This document shows, one piece after another, positions 19,543 through 32,908 of a stretch of DNA of 64,000 nucleotides. Numbering within the stretch: position 1 is the first letter of the stretch; each line of letters opens with the position of its first letter. A program made the translations under genes and the position numbers. Location of the stretch: the NCBI GenBank assembly GCA_036927565.1, contig JAYESD010000003.1, forward strand, positions 38,257,325 to 38,321,324, read 5' to 3'. Source of the DNA: Tuctoria greenei (lineage: Eukaryota; Streptophyta; Magnoliopsida; Poales; Poaceae). Below the pieces are notes generated by a model. That model saw only the letters and a list, made by a program, of their open reading frames with translations, had not been told where the DNA came from and made no database searches.

Positions 19543-22500
19543 ATGGCTCAGCACGCGCTCAGTGCAGCGACTAATCCGACAGTGGGCAGATCACTCGGTG
19601 GCCCTACTGCCGTTGCCTTCATGACAGGCTCCGGATCTGCTGTTGGCGTCGCTACTGCTCCTCGTGCGACCACTGATCCTCTCTACGGCGTCGCCAGCAC
19701 CACCACAACGGCCGCGGACACCTCCGGTGTCTTCACGGCTCTGGCTGCCTCTCGCAAGCGCGAGCGGGCACTCGCTCTTGCCCTGAAGCAGGAGCGAGCT
19801 TCAGCGGCTGCTCTCTCGCACCAGATCCAGGAGAGCGCTCACCGACCGCTAAGCGCGACACACGAGCCCACATCGGACACCAGTGTGCACTCCGCATACT
19901 CGGCGTCTCTTGTCGCCGCTCTACACGCCTAGGCGGCTGGAGTTCAGAACATTCGGACACTAGTGCCGACTGTCCTGAGCTGCAACTCCACCGCCTACGC
20001 CCGCTGGCGTAATGTGTTCCTCCTCACGTTGTGGCGGTATCAGCTTGAGGACCACGTCCAGCGGGATGACGCCCCGTGGGATGACTCTTGGATCAACATG
20101 GATAGTCTGGTCCTTGCCTGGATCCTTGGCTCTCTCGCCGACAATCTACACGAGCTGGTTGGACAGCGCGGTGGGGGCACCACGCGCCGGGCCTAGCAGA
20201 TACTGGAGCACCACTTCTTGGGGAACTGTGTGACTCGGGCTCTTCACATCAACGCACGGTTCCAGACTACAGCGCAGGGTGACCGCTCCATCTCTGCCTA
20301 CTGTGGAGAGATGAAGGGCATGGCTGACTCCTTGCGCGACCTTGGCGAGCCGGTCGCCGATAGTACACTAGTACTTCGGGTCCTTCACGGCCTGAACGAG
20401 CGCTTCAACCATCTTCGCTTCTGGCTTCTTCGTATGGAGCCTCCACCGACCTTCGAGAAGGTCTGGTCCGATCTTGAGCTTGAGGAATCACGACTGGTGG
20501 ATCTGCTACCTCTGGGCCTGCCACAACTTTCTATGGCTCTAGGCAGCCCTCACGTCCACCGTCTTCTGGAGGATCACTACCGCGACCACCTACTCTGCCT
20601 ACCGCCCCGGGTGCCTCTGCTGGCTCTAGGAGTGGTACTCGTCGATGCTGCGGCGGGAGGCGCACAGGACGAGGTGCTGGCGGCACCTCTATGTCCACTG
20701 TTCCTACTGGTAGTGGTACTGGTGGCACTGGCCGGAAAGGTGCGCCCTGTCCCAAACCTTACTACCCGTGGACTGGCCAGATCTCTATGTGGCCTGGACC
20801 GTCTCTGGGTACTCTTGAGGCGCCACCGACTCCTTCTACTCCACGCCAGCCACGTCCTCGGGCGGCGTACGTAGCCCACCTGGGCTATGGCGGACTTGGT
20901 CGCCCTTCGGCTGGGCCGCCAACTCCGGCCTACGGCGGTGCTGCCTACCCCGCTGGGTACTCGGAGCCGCCAACACCCCTCTAGGAGCCGCCCTTGGGGT
21001 GGGATCGTCAGGACTTGGCATCTTCATTCAGCACCATGCACCTCACACCGCCGACTACTGATTGGGTGGCTGATTCTGGCGCCTCCTACCACACCACCCC
21101 AGATGTTGGTATTCTCTCTTCTACCCACCCACCTCATCCCTCGTTTCCTTCATCGATCGTTGTTGGAAATGGATCTTTTCTTCTAGTCACCTCAATAGGT
21201 GACTCGGGTTCTCCGGGTTCATTCCATCTTAATAATGTTCTCATTGCTCTAGACATTATTCAAAATTTGCTTTCCATTCGTCGTTTCACCACTGATAACA
21301 ATATTTTTGTTGAGTTTGATCCTTTTGGTTTGTTTGTGGAGGATCTTTCCACTCGACGCCTTCTTCTTCGATGTGATAGTCCGGGGCCCCTGTACACTCT
21401 TCGACTTCCTACTTCTGCTGCATCTCCATCATTTGCTCTGGCTATGACAGCTTCGTCCGCTACTTGGCACCGCCGGCTTGGTCACCCTGGCGCTGATGCT
21501 ATGTCAAAGTTGTCTAGTAGTTCAGTTATCTCGTGTACTAGGGGCACACATGAGTCATTATGTCACGCTTGTCAGCTTGGTCGCCATGTTCGGCTTCCCT
21601 TTCCCAATTCTGTGTCTCATGTGCAACACATTTTTGATCTTATTCACTGCAATTTGTAGACATCTCCTGTTACCAGTGTCTCGGGTTTTAAATATTATTT
21701 GGTAGTACTTGATGATTCCTCACATTTCTCTTGGACTTTTCACTTACGTTTGAAATCTGAGACATTTGATACTCTCTCTCACTTCTTTACTTGGGTTTCC
21801 ACACAGTTTGGACATACTGTTCATGCTCTCCAGTGTGACAACAGACGCGAGTTTGACAACTCGCGACTCCATGACTTTCTTCTTACACATGGCACCCAGT
21901 TATGCATGTCTCGTCCATACACATTCCCCCAGAATGGCAAGGCTGAGCGCATGCTTCGCACCATTAATGATGTCATGCGTTCCTTGATGTTTCAGGCCTC
22001 TATCCCTACTCGATACTGGGCAGAGGCACTCCACACTTCCACCTTCCTCTTTAATCGCCTTCCCACTAAGGCGATTCAAGCATCGACCCCTTTCTTTGCC
22101 CTATATGGCACTACCCTCGCTACGACCACCTTCGTGTCTTCGGGTGCGCCTGCTACCCTAATCTTTACGCCACAGCTCCACATAAGCTTGCGCCCCGCTC
22201 TACTAGGTGTGTCTTTATTGGGTACTCCCTTGAGCATAAGGGGTACCGGTGCCTCGACCTCTCTACCCACTGCATTTTGATCTCTCGGCACACCGTCTTC
22301 AACGAGTCGTCCTTCCCCTTGTCTTTGTCCACCTCTAGTTTAGCTACAGAGCTGGACTCCCTTTTTTCTACTGACACCGAGGCTGCTCCACCACAGCTGC
22401 CTTGGACTTTTTTTGCAGGTACATCACCCACCGGCTCACAGGTGGCTCCCACGACGTCGACCGCTGAACCTTACGCAGCACCGGCACCTGTGGTGACTTC

Positions 22501-24749
22501 GGCTGTGCCTGCTACAGCCACGACACGGTGGTTCACTGACCCTGCTCTCGTCTACCAGCGACGAGTGCGGGTTGGTGCCCAGGCTCCGTCGACCCTGGGG
22601 ACGAGTGCTGCACCATGCGTGGCACCGACGTCTCCCGCTGCACCACGTGCAGCCCCGACGTCTCCCTCGGCTGCGCCACGCGTCGCCCTGGTGTCTCCTA
22701 CGGCTGCACCACGCGTGGCCCCGACATCTCCGACCTCGACTCCTGCGCCACACGAGGCCCCGACATCTCCTACGGCTGCGCCACGCATCGCCCCGGCATC
22801 TCCAACCTCAACTCTTGTGCCACACGAGGCCTCGGCGTCCCCTACAGATGCGCCACGCGCGGCCCCGGCGTCTCCAGCCTCGACTCTCGAGCCATGCGCG
22901 GACCCGGCGTCTACTCTGACTCCCGTGTCACGTGCAGCTCCAGCGTCTCCGGCCTCGTCATGCGCTGCGCCACGCGCGGCCCCTGTTCGACGGTTCGCCG
23001 ACCCTGCTCTTGTCTACCAGCGACGAGAGCGGGTTGGTGACTCTGCGCCTGCTGGTCCCGAGCCCTCGGTGTACCACCCACTGTTGCTCCACCAGGACCC
23101 AGGACACATTCACCCGATGGTGACTAGACGTGCCGCTGGGGTTCTCCGGCCTCTTGAGTGGTTCTCCGGAGTGGTACTCTCGTCGACGACGCCGACACAA
23201 TACACTTCCTCTTCGGTATCACCTATACCGACTTCCGTCCGTAGCGCCCTCGCTGACCCTCACTGGCGCAACGCTCTGGAGGAAGAGTATGCGGCCCTAC
23301 TTGCCAACCGGACATGGACCTTGTTCCTCGTCCTTCTCGTGGCAACGTTGTCACAGGCAAGTGGGTTTTCACACGTAAGAGGAAGGAGGACGGATCCTTG
23401 GAGAGATATAAGGCTCGTTGGGTACTTCAGGGCTTCACTCAGCGCCCTGAAGTGGACTACGACGAGACCTTCAGCCCGGTGGTTAACCCAGCGACAATGC
23501 GGACTGTTCTGTCGTTGGCTCTCTCGCGTTCTTGGCCAGTCCACTAGCTGGACGTCAAGAATGCCTTTCTTCACGGTACTCTGACGGAGATGGTGTATTG
23601 CTCTCAGCCGACAGGATTTGTGGAATCAGCTCGCCCAGCCATGGTCTGCAAGTTGAACAAGTCCTTGTATGGTCTGAAGCAGGCACCTCGAGCCTGGTAC
23701 AACAGATTCGCCTCCTTCCTAGTTTCCTTGGGTTTCATTGAAGCCAAATTAGACACGTCACTCTTTGTTTATCGACGGGAGGATGACACTGCCTACCTTC
23801 TTCTCTACGTCGATGACATTGTGCTGACAGCATCCAGCCCTACGCTCCTTCAGCAGATTATTTCTGCTCTCCAGGAGGAGTTCGCTATGAAGGACTTGGG
23901 CCGACATCACCACTTCCTGGGGATTGCAGTCGAGGACAGACCAGTTGGCCCGTTTCTTCACCAGCGGCAGTATTGTCTGGACATCCTCGAGCGTGCGGGT
24001 ATGGCTGAGTGTAAGCCATGCTCCACACCGGTGGATACCCATGCAAAGATCTCTTCTACTGATGGGACTCTTGTCAGCGACCCAACTGCCTACAGGAGTC
24101 TTGCAGGTGCACTACAGTACCTCACGTTCACCAGGCTGGACATCTCCTATGGGGTCCAGTAGGTGTGCTTGCACATGCACGACCCGCGGGAGCCGCACCT
24201 CACCGCTGTGAAGCGGATTCTTCGGTACCTGCGCGGCTCCCTCGACTACGGCCTTCTACTTCGACGTGACTCGCCTTCTAAGTTGGTGGTCTACACCGAC
24301 GCTGACTGGGCGGGGTGCCCTGATACCCGCCGCTCCACCTCTTGCTACACCGTCTTCCTGGGGGGAATCTTGTCTCCTGGTCCTCGAAGCGGCAGCCCGT
24401 GGTTTCTCGCTCCAGTGCTGAGGCAGAGTACCGCGCCGTGGCTAACGGCGTTGCAGAGGCGTCTTGGCTCCAGCAGTTACTTCAGGAGCTCCACTCCCCC
24501 GTCGCCCGGAGCACGTTGGTCTACTGTGATAATGTCAGCGCCGTTTACCTCTCCACCAACCCCGTCCAGCACCAGCGCACGAAACATGTGGAGATTGATC
24601 TTCATTTTGTTCGTGAGCGGGTTGCACACGGTGAGGTCCGAGTTCTCCATGTGCTGACGACGTCACAGTTTGCCGACATCTTAACGAAGGGACTGCCGAC
24701 GTCTTTATTTTCTGAGTTTCGGTCCAGTCTCAACATTTGTTGTGGCTAG
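19543..24749 (+). pseudogene. Copia B gag-pol, decayed
   Basis: Gag with a UBN2-type core: WRNVFLLTLWRYQLEDHV at about 19995 and INARFQTTAQGD at about 20250. Protease: DWVADSGASYH at about 21060. GAG-pre-integrase: WHRRLGHPGADAMS at about 21466. Integrase core: VLDDSSHFSWTF, then LQCDNRREF where the family has NGREF. A proline/alanine-rich region (about 22430-23060) follows. [23 protein letters not shown] at about 23805. RNase H: SRSSAEAEYRAVANG at about 24405, CDNVSAVYLS, LTKGLP. Stops at 19930, 20194, 21657 and others, plus several frame changes, rule out a full polyprotein. Confidence 0.9.
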
Positions 24750-24761
24750 ATGTTGGGACTG

Positions 24762-24777
24762 CGGGGGGGGGGGGGGG
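24762..24777 (+). repeat. Poly-G polypurine tract of Copia B
   Basis: An uninterrupted run of about 15 G lies directly before the 3' LTR, at the position of the plus-strand primer. A similar G-run precedes the 3' LTR of Copia C (57423-57437). Confidence 0.8.
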
Positions 24778-24894
24778 TCTTGGACTGTGTTGAGTTATGT
24801 GTTTGGACCTGGCCTGTGTACCGGCCCATCTATGTATCTATAAATATGTACCCTGTCTCTTGGTTAATCAAGCAATTATTCTTCCCCTCTAATA
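24778..24894 (+). repeat. 3' LTR of Copia B
   Basis: 117 bp, starts TCTTGGACTG (terminal G lost), ends CCCTCTAATA, and is followed by TSD GTTAG. Confidence 0.95.
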
Positions 24895-24899
24895 GTTAG

Positions 24900-25009
24900 G
24901 ATCCATTTCTGTTCGCGTCAGATCCACACTCAGGATAATTTAAATGATACGTTTCTTTTTATTTGACATTATTTTTGAAATAACCAACGTTAAATAAAAT
25001 AAAATGAAA
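24900..25009. other. Short host or unknown spacer
   Basis: AT-rich 110 bp between Copia B and the LINE, with no feature seen. Confidence 0.4.
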
Positions 25010-25880
25010 GAATTGGCCAGCAGCGTGTTCCTGATCCAATAGCTCGGCATGCCGCTGACTGTTGGGTGGCTCAGGCTGATGCACTTGCAGAGTGTTCAAG
25101 ACCGCGCCCTCAACAAGTTGGCTGGATGGCAAGGAAAATTATTGAGATTCGGGAGGTGTCGGGAGCTGGTGCAGACGGTCCTCAGTTCCCTCCCCACGTG
25201 CCTCATGTCTGCACTGAAACTCCCTAATAAATTCTACAAAGACTTTAATAAAATTCGGATCCATTTCCTTTGGTCTGGCATGCAACAGCTCCATGACAGT
25301 CAGTGCAAGGTCAACTGGATGCAAGTGTGCCGCCCTTTCAACCGGGGGATTAGGCATCACTGACCAGGAGCGTTTCAGTCGTGCCTTTCGTCTTCGGTGG
25401 ATTTGGAATGAATGGAAACAGCTGGACAAACCATAGCATGGCACTGAGTTGCTGGTGGATCAGACAGACATGACGTTCTTTGCGGCAGCAACGGAAGTCC
25501 ACTTACGCAATGGAAAATTGGCAAAATTCTGGCAATCCAGCTGGCTAAATGGCCTAGCACCGGCGTCCTCGTTCTCCATGCTCTTCCGACACAGCAGAGC
25601 GAAGCATCGCTTGGTAGCAGAAGCCATCGGCAACGATAACCGGATCCGAGATATATTGCTAAACGTCACCATGTCTATGCTCCTGGACTTCATCCAACTG
25701 TGGTCACTAGTTGATGGGATGAAGCTGGACCTATCAACAGAGGAGGATACGATCTGCGGAGGAAATTCTCAGCATCTGGGCAGTATTCAGCAAAGACCAC
25801 ATACAAATTACAGATTGAGGGGAGCCTCCGATCATTTTATTCAGAAAGGGCATGGCGATTGCCACAGCCCGAATTTTGAC
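25010..25880 (+). pseudogene. LINE reverse transcriptase, piece 1 (RT end and zf-RVT start)
   Basis: It starts inside the RT domain near LGMPLTVGWLRLMHLQSV, so the LINE was 5'-truncated on insertion, as is usual for LINEs. Then come DRALNKLAGWQGKLL, LVQTVLSSLPTCLMSALKLP and IRIHFLWSG. After a frame change at about 25355 the zf-RVT linker region is readable: DQERFSRAFRLRWIWNEW, KFWQSSWLNG, and in a third frame FSASGQYSAKTTYKLQ near 25770. It ends at about 25880 (LPQPEF), where a large insertion begins. It continues at 44594. Confidence 0.8.
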
Positions 25881-26159
25881 TAATAATAAAAATCACTCCG
25901 ATATAAATTTTTTCAACAGATATCAAACAAGCATTAATTGTAAACAAAAATCAATACGCATATGTGTGCAAATACACACATATGCACATTTAAATACAAA
26001 ACCGACCACAAATAAATCTGCAAAAATGAAAACCAATATACGTATAAAGATAACGCTAGCATCTACATAAGACAATTGACCGCTAATAAAAACATATAAA
26101 CAAGGCTATAAAAGTTAGTTGAAAGAAAGTGCAAAACTCTAATGAAGTTCAAGAAATGG

Positions 26160-26460
<301 letters not shown>

Positions 26461-27199
26461 GTGAAATCAAAAAAGAATAAATTTAACCAAATGGGTTTCA
26501 AAATATTTAAATATGATTTATCCCAAAGTGGAATTGTTCACAAAAAAAACAAATCCCAAAACCAAAATCTAAATCAAACTCATTCCTCCGAGTTGAGGTT
26601 CCAAAAATCCAAAAGCACTCCATACTAAACTCGCATGAGAATTTGAATAAATTCCTCTAGATTTGAAATCATACAAAGTAGGTTGATAAAAATATTTAAA
26701 ATAAAATATCCACAGAAGATGCATTGAGTACAAATCAGATTGAACATGAAATTTGGTTGAACCAAAAGCCACATTTGAATCTGTATTCAAATAGAAAAGG
26801 GAAAAACAGAATGGAAAAAGAAAAACGGGCGCAGCCCACCTCTCTCCTCCCCGGTCTGGCCCGTCCGGCCTTTCCTTCCTCTCCTTCATTTGCCTTCCAC
26901 TCGGCCGGCCCATTTTCTTTTCCCCGGCCCGACTTGGCCCAGCAGCGAACCGCCTCCAAAACTGTCGTCTCCTACCTCCCGCCGATTTCCCCTTCTAGCC
27001 CGACAGCTTCACGTGCCTCCGTGAAACACGAGACGGGACGTCGCCCGTCGCTCCCTCCGCGCCGCGCTGCGACAACCGCATCACGTCTGACCCGTCGCCC
27101 TCGCCATCATGGCCCCGAAGACCAGCGCACCCCACCAGCCTGCCGCCAGCGCTCGCCGTGCCAAAAGGCGCGCTACCGCCTCCGTCGATTACCGCCACT

Positions 27200-27375
27200 C
27201 CGGCGCTATAAAAGGACCTTCCCACTTCACCAATTCGTTCGCTCACTCCCCCTCTTACTCCCTCCACTCCTTGCACAGCTCGCGCGGACCTTTCGAGCAG
27301 GAATTTGGAACATTCCTCAACTCTCCTTGCCGCCAGCCGCCGTCCCCGTTCCCGCTTCTACGTTGCAAGGTATTC
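27200..27375 (+). promoter_or_regulatory. Retroelement-type promoter block
   Basis: The TATA box CTATAAAAGGACC at about 27206 is followed by CT-rich leader sequence (CCCTCTTACTCCCTCCACTC). This fits an LTR promoter of the surrounding element. No ORF behind it can be assigned. Confidence 0.4.
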
Positions 27376-27420
27376 GAATTAATCATCCATGAAGCTTACT
27401 TAGTTCATTAAGTAGCTAGA

Positions 27421-28380
27421 AAACACAATGATTTGGAGTCTAGCTCGCCTTAGCTCAGATTCCTCATAACCCTAACCGGGTCGGTCGTACGCCACTGCAC
27501 CTCACCGCCGACGGCCGCCGTGGGCGAAGCCCCGTCTCGGGCGAGCGTGCCAGAACCCTCAGAGACCACTATGGCATGCCATAGGCAAGTTGGAATCAAT
27601 AGAAAACGTGCACACCCCTGCCTTCACCGTGCATCACTGCCGCTCGCCGCCAAGGTGCGTAGCCGCCGTGGACACCACTATGGCCAGGCCGAGCATCCCA
27701 TAACCTTCCTCGAACGCTAGAACACGCCCCCGACAAGCAGTCTTGTTGGATTGCAGCACGCACACGCGGATCGCCAGAGCATCGCCGCGAACAGCCGCCA
27801 CGGCCCACCGTCGGCCGTCGTTAGTGTCACCCCTACCCGGTCAAGCCACCCAATGTGTTCCTTGCACCATCTTGCACGTCTCTGTGAACTTTCCGCCTCA
27901 AAAACCCGCACCAATGTCTCCCTCACCGAGCGTCGCCCAATTTTATGTGGCGGCTGGTCGCCGGCCGCCGTGGGCACTGCCCCGGCCCGACCGTGCCCAC
28001 AGAGGACATGTCTGCACCCTAGAACGCGCGCCTGACAGCACCATTGGAGGGGGGACCGAGCATTTTCGTGCAAGCCGCCGTCGGCGAGCTCCCGGGGCCG
28101 CCTACAGTCGCTCCCCTGTTTTGCTGTGCGGTGCCCATGTGGCACGCACGTGGCGGCCACATCGGCACCACCTCACCAAGCAGAGGCGCCATGCGATCGT
28201 GGTCCGCCATCTCAGCGCCATCCCTCAGCCCGCGGATGAGTGGACTCGGTCCACAAAGACCAAAGGCCCATTGGCCACTGTCCTCTGGGCCCTACGTGTC
28301 AAAAGCCCAAAACTGCTACGTGCACCCGCAGCGACCACCGTGGCCCACGGACAGCCTAACACACACTAGGGAAATACTGG
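27421..28380. other. GC-rich unassigned internal block
   Basis: GC-rich, with overlapping open frames on both strands (for example 27743-28369 plus and 27717-28160 minus). None shows a recognisable domain. I treat it as non-coding element interior. Confidence 0.35.
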
Positions 28381-29930
28381 GTGCACCCAGACTATGTACA
28401 CAAAACATTATAAAATCCATTTACAAGTGTAGGAAAAATCTTAGAAAATCCCAAATAGTATTTGATATTTAGAGAGTACTACCAGTGAACAGTAGCAAAA
28501 CAAATAAAATAAAATTATCTATAACATGCTATGAATCATTTAATTAACCCTGAAAATCAAGGAAATCCATGTTTAGACTAAAAGAATGATAACCTCCCCA
28601 TAAACGATCATATAAAATTCTCTAAAAATATTAATTGACTTTTAGAATATAATTCAAGTGGTATTTGGCTGAATTGAATTATGGGATGGTAAAATATTTA
28701 TGGAAGTCCCAAAAACAATTAAATAGTTAAAAATTAGAGAACCTGACCTATGACCTCTGAATAAAATAATAGGTCCAATAATTAGCTAAAAGTACCTAGA
28801 AGTATCGTTTGGCATCTATAATATATTGTAAATAGTATTTGGTTAACTTAAATTAGGGGGTATAGAATTACTTATTGCTCTCATAGGAAAATCACATTGA
28901 CGTTCCTAATTAGTAAAATACAGATAAAAGATTCTAACTAGTCTCTTCACAAATGACCTTCTAAATATTCCCAAAAATATACATTAGGACTTTTAGGATA
29001 GTAGTCGACTAAAATATAGGATGAAGAAGTAACTAGTGTCATTAAAGAAAAGTAATCAGAGAGCTAATAGATTATAGAAACTCACACGTAAGGTCTAAAT
29101 AGAATGGACCCTACACTAGTAACTCTATGGAGTCCTAATAGTCATACTCTAAAGAAGTTCTAAAATAAGTTCATGACTTTTAGAACACATAAAGAAGATA
29201 ATAGAATAAGAAATGACATAAGTTAACAAGTCACACACTAGTCTTCACTAGAAACATTGCCTTAAAGACCAAACGCTATAGGACTCGTGCTTAGTCTCTA
29301 AAATAAGTGAGACTTACATTAGTAGAACTTTAGAGAGTACAATATTGTAAAGATAAGATAATTATAAAGATGCACATAGAAGATATGCTCAACCCATTGA
29401 CCACAATATATGTAATCTATAGTATAAACTAGTGACCTCATCTTAATTATCATAAACCATGAAAATAACTAAGAAGATCGATAAAGTAGTTATAACATTT
29501 CAGTGATCAATTTGTTAACCAATGAAATAGTAACATTTCCAAATAAGCCACTCGTAGAATTACATATTCTCCAATAATCATTACAAGAATATTAAAACCG
29601 TGTTATTGAATGATTGTTCGTGTTTATTGGATTTCTATTTGGATTTCTTGGATCTTTATCGATGTTTCATATTTTATTCGCATAGCTCCGTACCTAGTTA
29701 TCGAAGAGTTCGCAAAGGAGATATTCAAGACCCGGGTCACGAAGAACAAGACAAGGACTTTGATAAATCACTGTAAAGGCAAGCTCTAACTCCTTGATCA
29801 TATTTCACCTATGTTTTGCAATCGCACCTATGGCATGTTTTCATTGCATAACTGTATGTCTATTTTAAAATGTTGTTATGCTATGGACCACTTGATGTGG
29901 TAGCATGAGCTATGTTGATGACTGAATGTC
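28381..29930. other. AT-rich, gene-free block
   Basis: No ORF of note on either strand. Near 29690-29790 short phrases such as GAAGAACAAGACAAGGAC resemble the leader of LARD elements. Confidence 0.4.
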
Positions 29931-30006
29931 GGTGTTAGCTACTAGCCAACAATAAACAGTAACACAGTAGTTACTCGCTATCAATGGCTTGAAACAAGAC
30001 ACCGTA

Positions 30007-30860
30007 TGTCGGTGATTTGGAACCGACAGATCTTCCTACACTGCTAAAGTGATAGGGGAGTTTGATGTTCGGTATGGGCGCGCGGAGATTCAAGAAGGTG
30101 AGTAGGAATTGACACAGGGGACACAAGAGTTTACGTGGTTCGGGCCGCCTGAGCGTAATACCCTACTCCACGGATGTGTTGCTGTTGTATTAGCTGTATG
30201 ACCTTGTGTTTAGCGTCAATGGCACGTGTGTCTCTCTGGCCTATTGAATGTGTCGTCGGCCTGTCCTTTTATAGTACAAGGGCAGGCCGTTACAAGTTAT
30301 CCTGGCCCGACATGTGGCCCCGGCGGTTACTAGTATTGACACTTATTTAGCGCATTTAATTACTCTTAATGACCCTGTAACGGGCTTTGAAAGCACCGTT
30401 ATTGGTGTTAAGATCGTCCGTTTAAGTGTCATTAATATGGTATTAATGACACTTAATCGGGTCTTGAAGTCCTTGATTCCTTTTTGAAGATCCGGAGCCG
30501 TTGTGGGGGTCTTTCGGAGGTTAGAGGTTGAGGATCCGACGTTTGGACACGTGGCAGCTCCGGAGCATACTGTGGAAATAGGTAGCTCCGGGTCTACCCG
30601 GCACGTGTCAGGTCTGGAGCTTCTCTCGATCTGGGGCTAAATCCGGAGGTGCCATTTCGGTACATGGCCCGGAGCTTCCCCCTTGTGGGCGGTAGCTCCG
30701 GTTTGGTAGTACACGTGGCGACCCAGGGATTAACCATGTTGGAGAAGCGGGTCCGATTATGTCTGACATGTGGGCCTTCGAGGGTCTTCAAACCAAGTAG
30801 ATGATTTTCCTTTGAGATCTTTATAACCTCAAGGGGTGTACGGTTTCTAGGGTACCGACA
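30007..30860 (-). repeat. 3' LTR of the Gypsy element (minus-strand sense)
   Basis: 854 bp, same ends as 42142-42993. Inside it (minus sense) the polypurine tract CCAGGGGGCCAC lies at about 30861-30872. Confidence 0.95.
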
Positions 30861-31380
30861 GTGGCCCCCTGGACCTACCTCCGGGGAAGTTATTCCGTCG
30901 GAGGTAGGTCCATCCTCGCAACCTTTGAACTGAGTCTTCAAGGGTCTTTGAGGGTGCCGTTGGCAAGGACTTGGAATTAAATCCTCGCCGTGTGGCGTAT
31001 CCCACGTGCGGCAGATGAGATCTTTGGCGTGCAGATCTCACGCAATTTAAGGTCGCCGGTTCCCGATACGAAAACCGTATCAGTTCCGCGCGCCTTGTCA
31101 GGCCGCCGCCTTTGGGCTTCCCGCCTCTTGATGACAACCGTTCACCTGGGTAAGAACCTCGACTTGATCGTCGGGATGGTCCCGGGCCCGCTTGTCATCG
31201 GCTGGGTGGAATTTTTGGGTGGTACCTTTGACTTCCTTGCGGTTTCCATTCAAGCGTTGCGAGGGCTTACTTAAGAGGGAAAGTGCGCACCGTCGGGAGC
31301 TCTTTACGCCTCTCATCTATTCTTGCGATCAAACTCCCAACTTGTGCTTCGCTTTTCTTCTCTTGCCTAGCTGTGCCGCG

Positions 31381-32830
31381 ATGGAGTTGGGTCTCCGCGA
31401 GAGTCGCTTGAAGACCGATGGTGATTTGAAGAAGGTCCAGGCCCTCATGGGGTGGTCCTCGGACTTCTTCAACCGTTCGGTCCGCGCCGGTGGAGAGCTC
31501 CCGTTCGAGAAGGAGCACTCCGGCGAAATGGTGTACTTCTCCTCGTACGCCATGGTGGGGTTGATCCCACCTTTTTCTTCCCTTTTCTTGATGCTTCTAG
31601 ACTTCTATGGTCTGCAGTTGTATCACCTTGGCCCTCACTCCATCCTCCTCGTGTCCATCTTCGTCCACTTCTGTGAGATGTGGGTGGGCATCCCCCCTGC
31701 ATTGAACTCTTCCGGACCTTCTTCACCGTCCACACCACTGGCCGGAGCAATGAGTACCTTGGCTTCTACTACTTCGTGAAGCGCAAGAAGTGCCCATTCA
31801 AGTACCTCCGGTCATTTCCCTCTGGGAAGTGGGATGACTGGAAGAAAGACTGGATAGTCGTCAGGGTGGAGGAGCACGAGAGGTTGGAGCTGCCCGATGG
31901 TCTTCCCGGCATCAACACGACGATCTGCAGTGAAGCTCCGGTGCTGGCGGAAGCTTTCAACCCTGCTTTGACCAGGATCCGCCAATGCGTGGATGGAGGA
32001 TTGACTCCTCAGGTGGTATTTTGCAATTTCTTGGTCAACAGGTGGGCGCCGCTGAAGAGGAGGGAGAAACTTGCTTGGGCCCTCAACAGTGTGATGGACG
32101 ACGACCGAGTTGAGACCGGGTTGAAGTCCAACATGGTGGGGAAAACCTTGGAGTTCCACCTCAAGAAGTTCCAGCACAGCATCGACGTCAACGGCGATGA
32201 CTTGACTCCGCCGTTTGCTTTTCTTCCTCTGAACGTAGAAGTAGAGTTCAGCAGGGAGCTCCGGCGGAAGATGCCCATGCTTGACGACCTTGGTGTCGTC
32301 GAGAGAAGACCAACCTCCGGGGTAGCGATCCCCGGAGTACCCAAGGATAGCTCCGACTCTGTTCCTAAGCCGAGGGGAGAAGTCGTCAGCAAGGGCAAGG
32401 AGCTGGTGGATGAACCAGTGAGCCGGAATAGGAAGTTGTAGTATGCCGACGGGAAGTCCGTCGGGCCCGCTACTTCTGCGTCGGCTCCTTCTCCCCAGAG
32501 GGGAAGGTCCTCTGCAGCTGCGACGACTGCTCCCATAGTGGGGTCATCCCGGAACGCGACTGTCCCCGCGGTGGGGTCCTCTCGGAGCACGGCTGTCCCC
32601 GCAGCAGGGTCCTCCCGGGGTGTTAGCTCCGGGCGTCCAACTCCAGCTCCTGGGCCGGTGGAGGCCTCCAAGTCCGGGGGTTCTTCCCAATCGAGGGGAG
32701 CCTCGACCCGGGAAACACCCGTGGCCGCGACGAGTTCTGGGGGGCCTTCCGGAGCTTCCACGCCGGCTATGGCTAGCCCGGAGCGCCCGGGAAAAAGGTT
32801 CCGCGCAAGCTGGTGCGGAAGTCTCCCAAG
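31381..32830 (+). pseudogene. Gypsy antisense ORF, first part (PF04195-like domain)
   Basis: It starts at ATG 31381 on the strand opposite gag-pol. Residues 50-110 resemble the 'putative gypsy type transposon' domain PF04195 (Transposase_28): FYGLQLYHLGPHSILLVSIF, then VHFCEMWVGIPP. A one-base frame change occurs in a C-run near 31690. The domain continues (LFRTFFTVHTTGRSNEYLGF) in the next frame to TAG 32439-32441. A Ser/Pro/Ala-rich stretch follows to about 32830, where AAG|GTAACT suggests a donor. The product is not known to be needed for transposition; its conservation in grass Tat elements suggests an accessory role (inference). It reads tail to tail against gag-pol. Confidence 0.75.
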
Positions 32831-32908
32831 GTAACTTTTGATTTCTACCTTGGATAGTTGTTTTAATTGTAGCAACCATTTTTTGATTTTCTACGTTCAT
32901 CATCTGCA
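32831..32908 (+). other. Probable intron in the Gypsy antisense ORF
   Basis: GTAACTTTTG at the left, T-rich sequence, and TCATCATCTGCAG at the right, between the PF04195-like part and the coiled-coil part. Both flanks are coding-like and the 78 bp between are T-rich. Confidence 0.6.

Larger units (their letters stand above)
18975..24894 (+). mobile_element. Copia LTR retrotransposon B with 117-bp LTRs
   Basis: Short LTRs (18975-19091 and 24778-24894) with target duplication GTTAG (18970-18974 / 24895-24899). A TGGTAT-starting primer-binding site, degenerate after the sixth base, is at 19092, and a polypurine G-run lies before the 3' LTR. Aligned by eye, the two LTRs differ at six of 117 positions (about 5%), including the second base of the 3' LTR (TG to TC). 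Confidence 0.95.

Noticed and set aside
27717..28369. Overlapping 147- and 208-codon ORFs on opposite strands
   Set aside because: GC-rich sequence gives open frames by chance; no motif or homology recognised.
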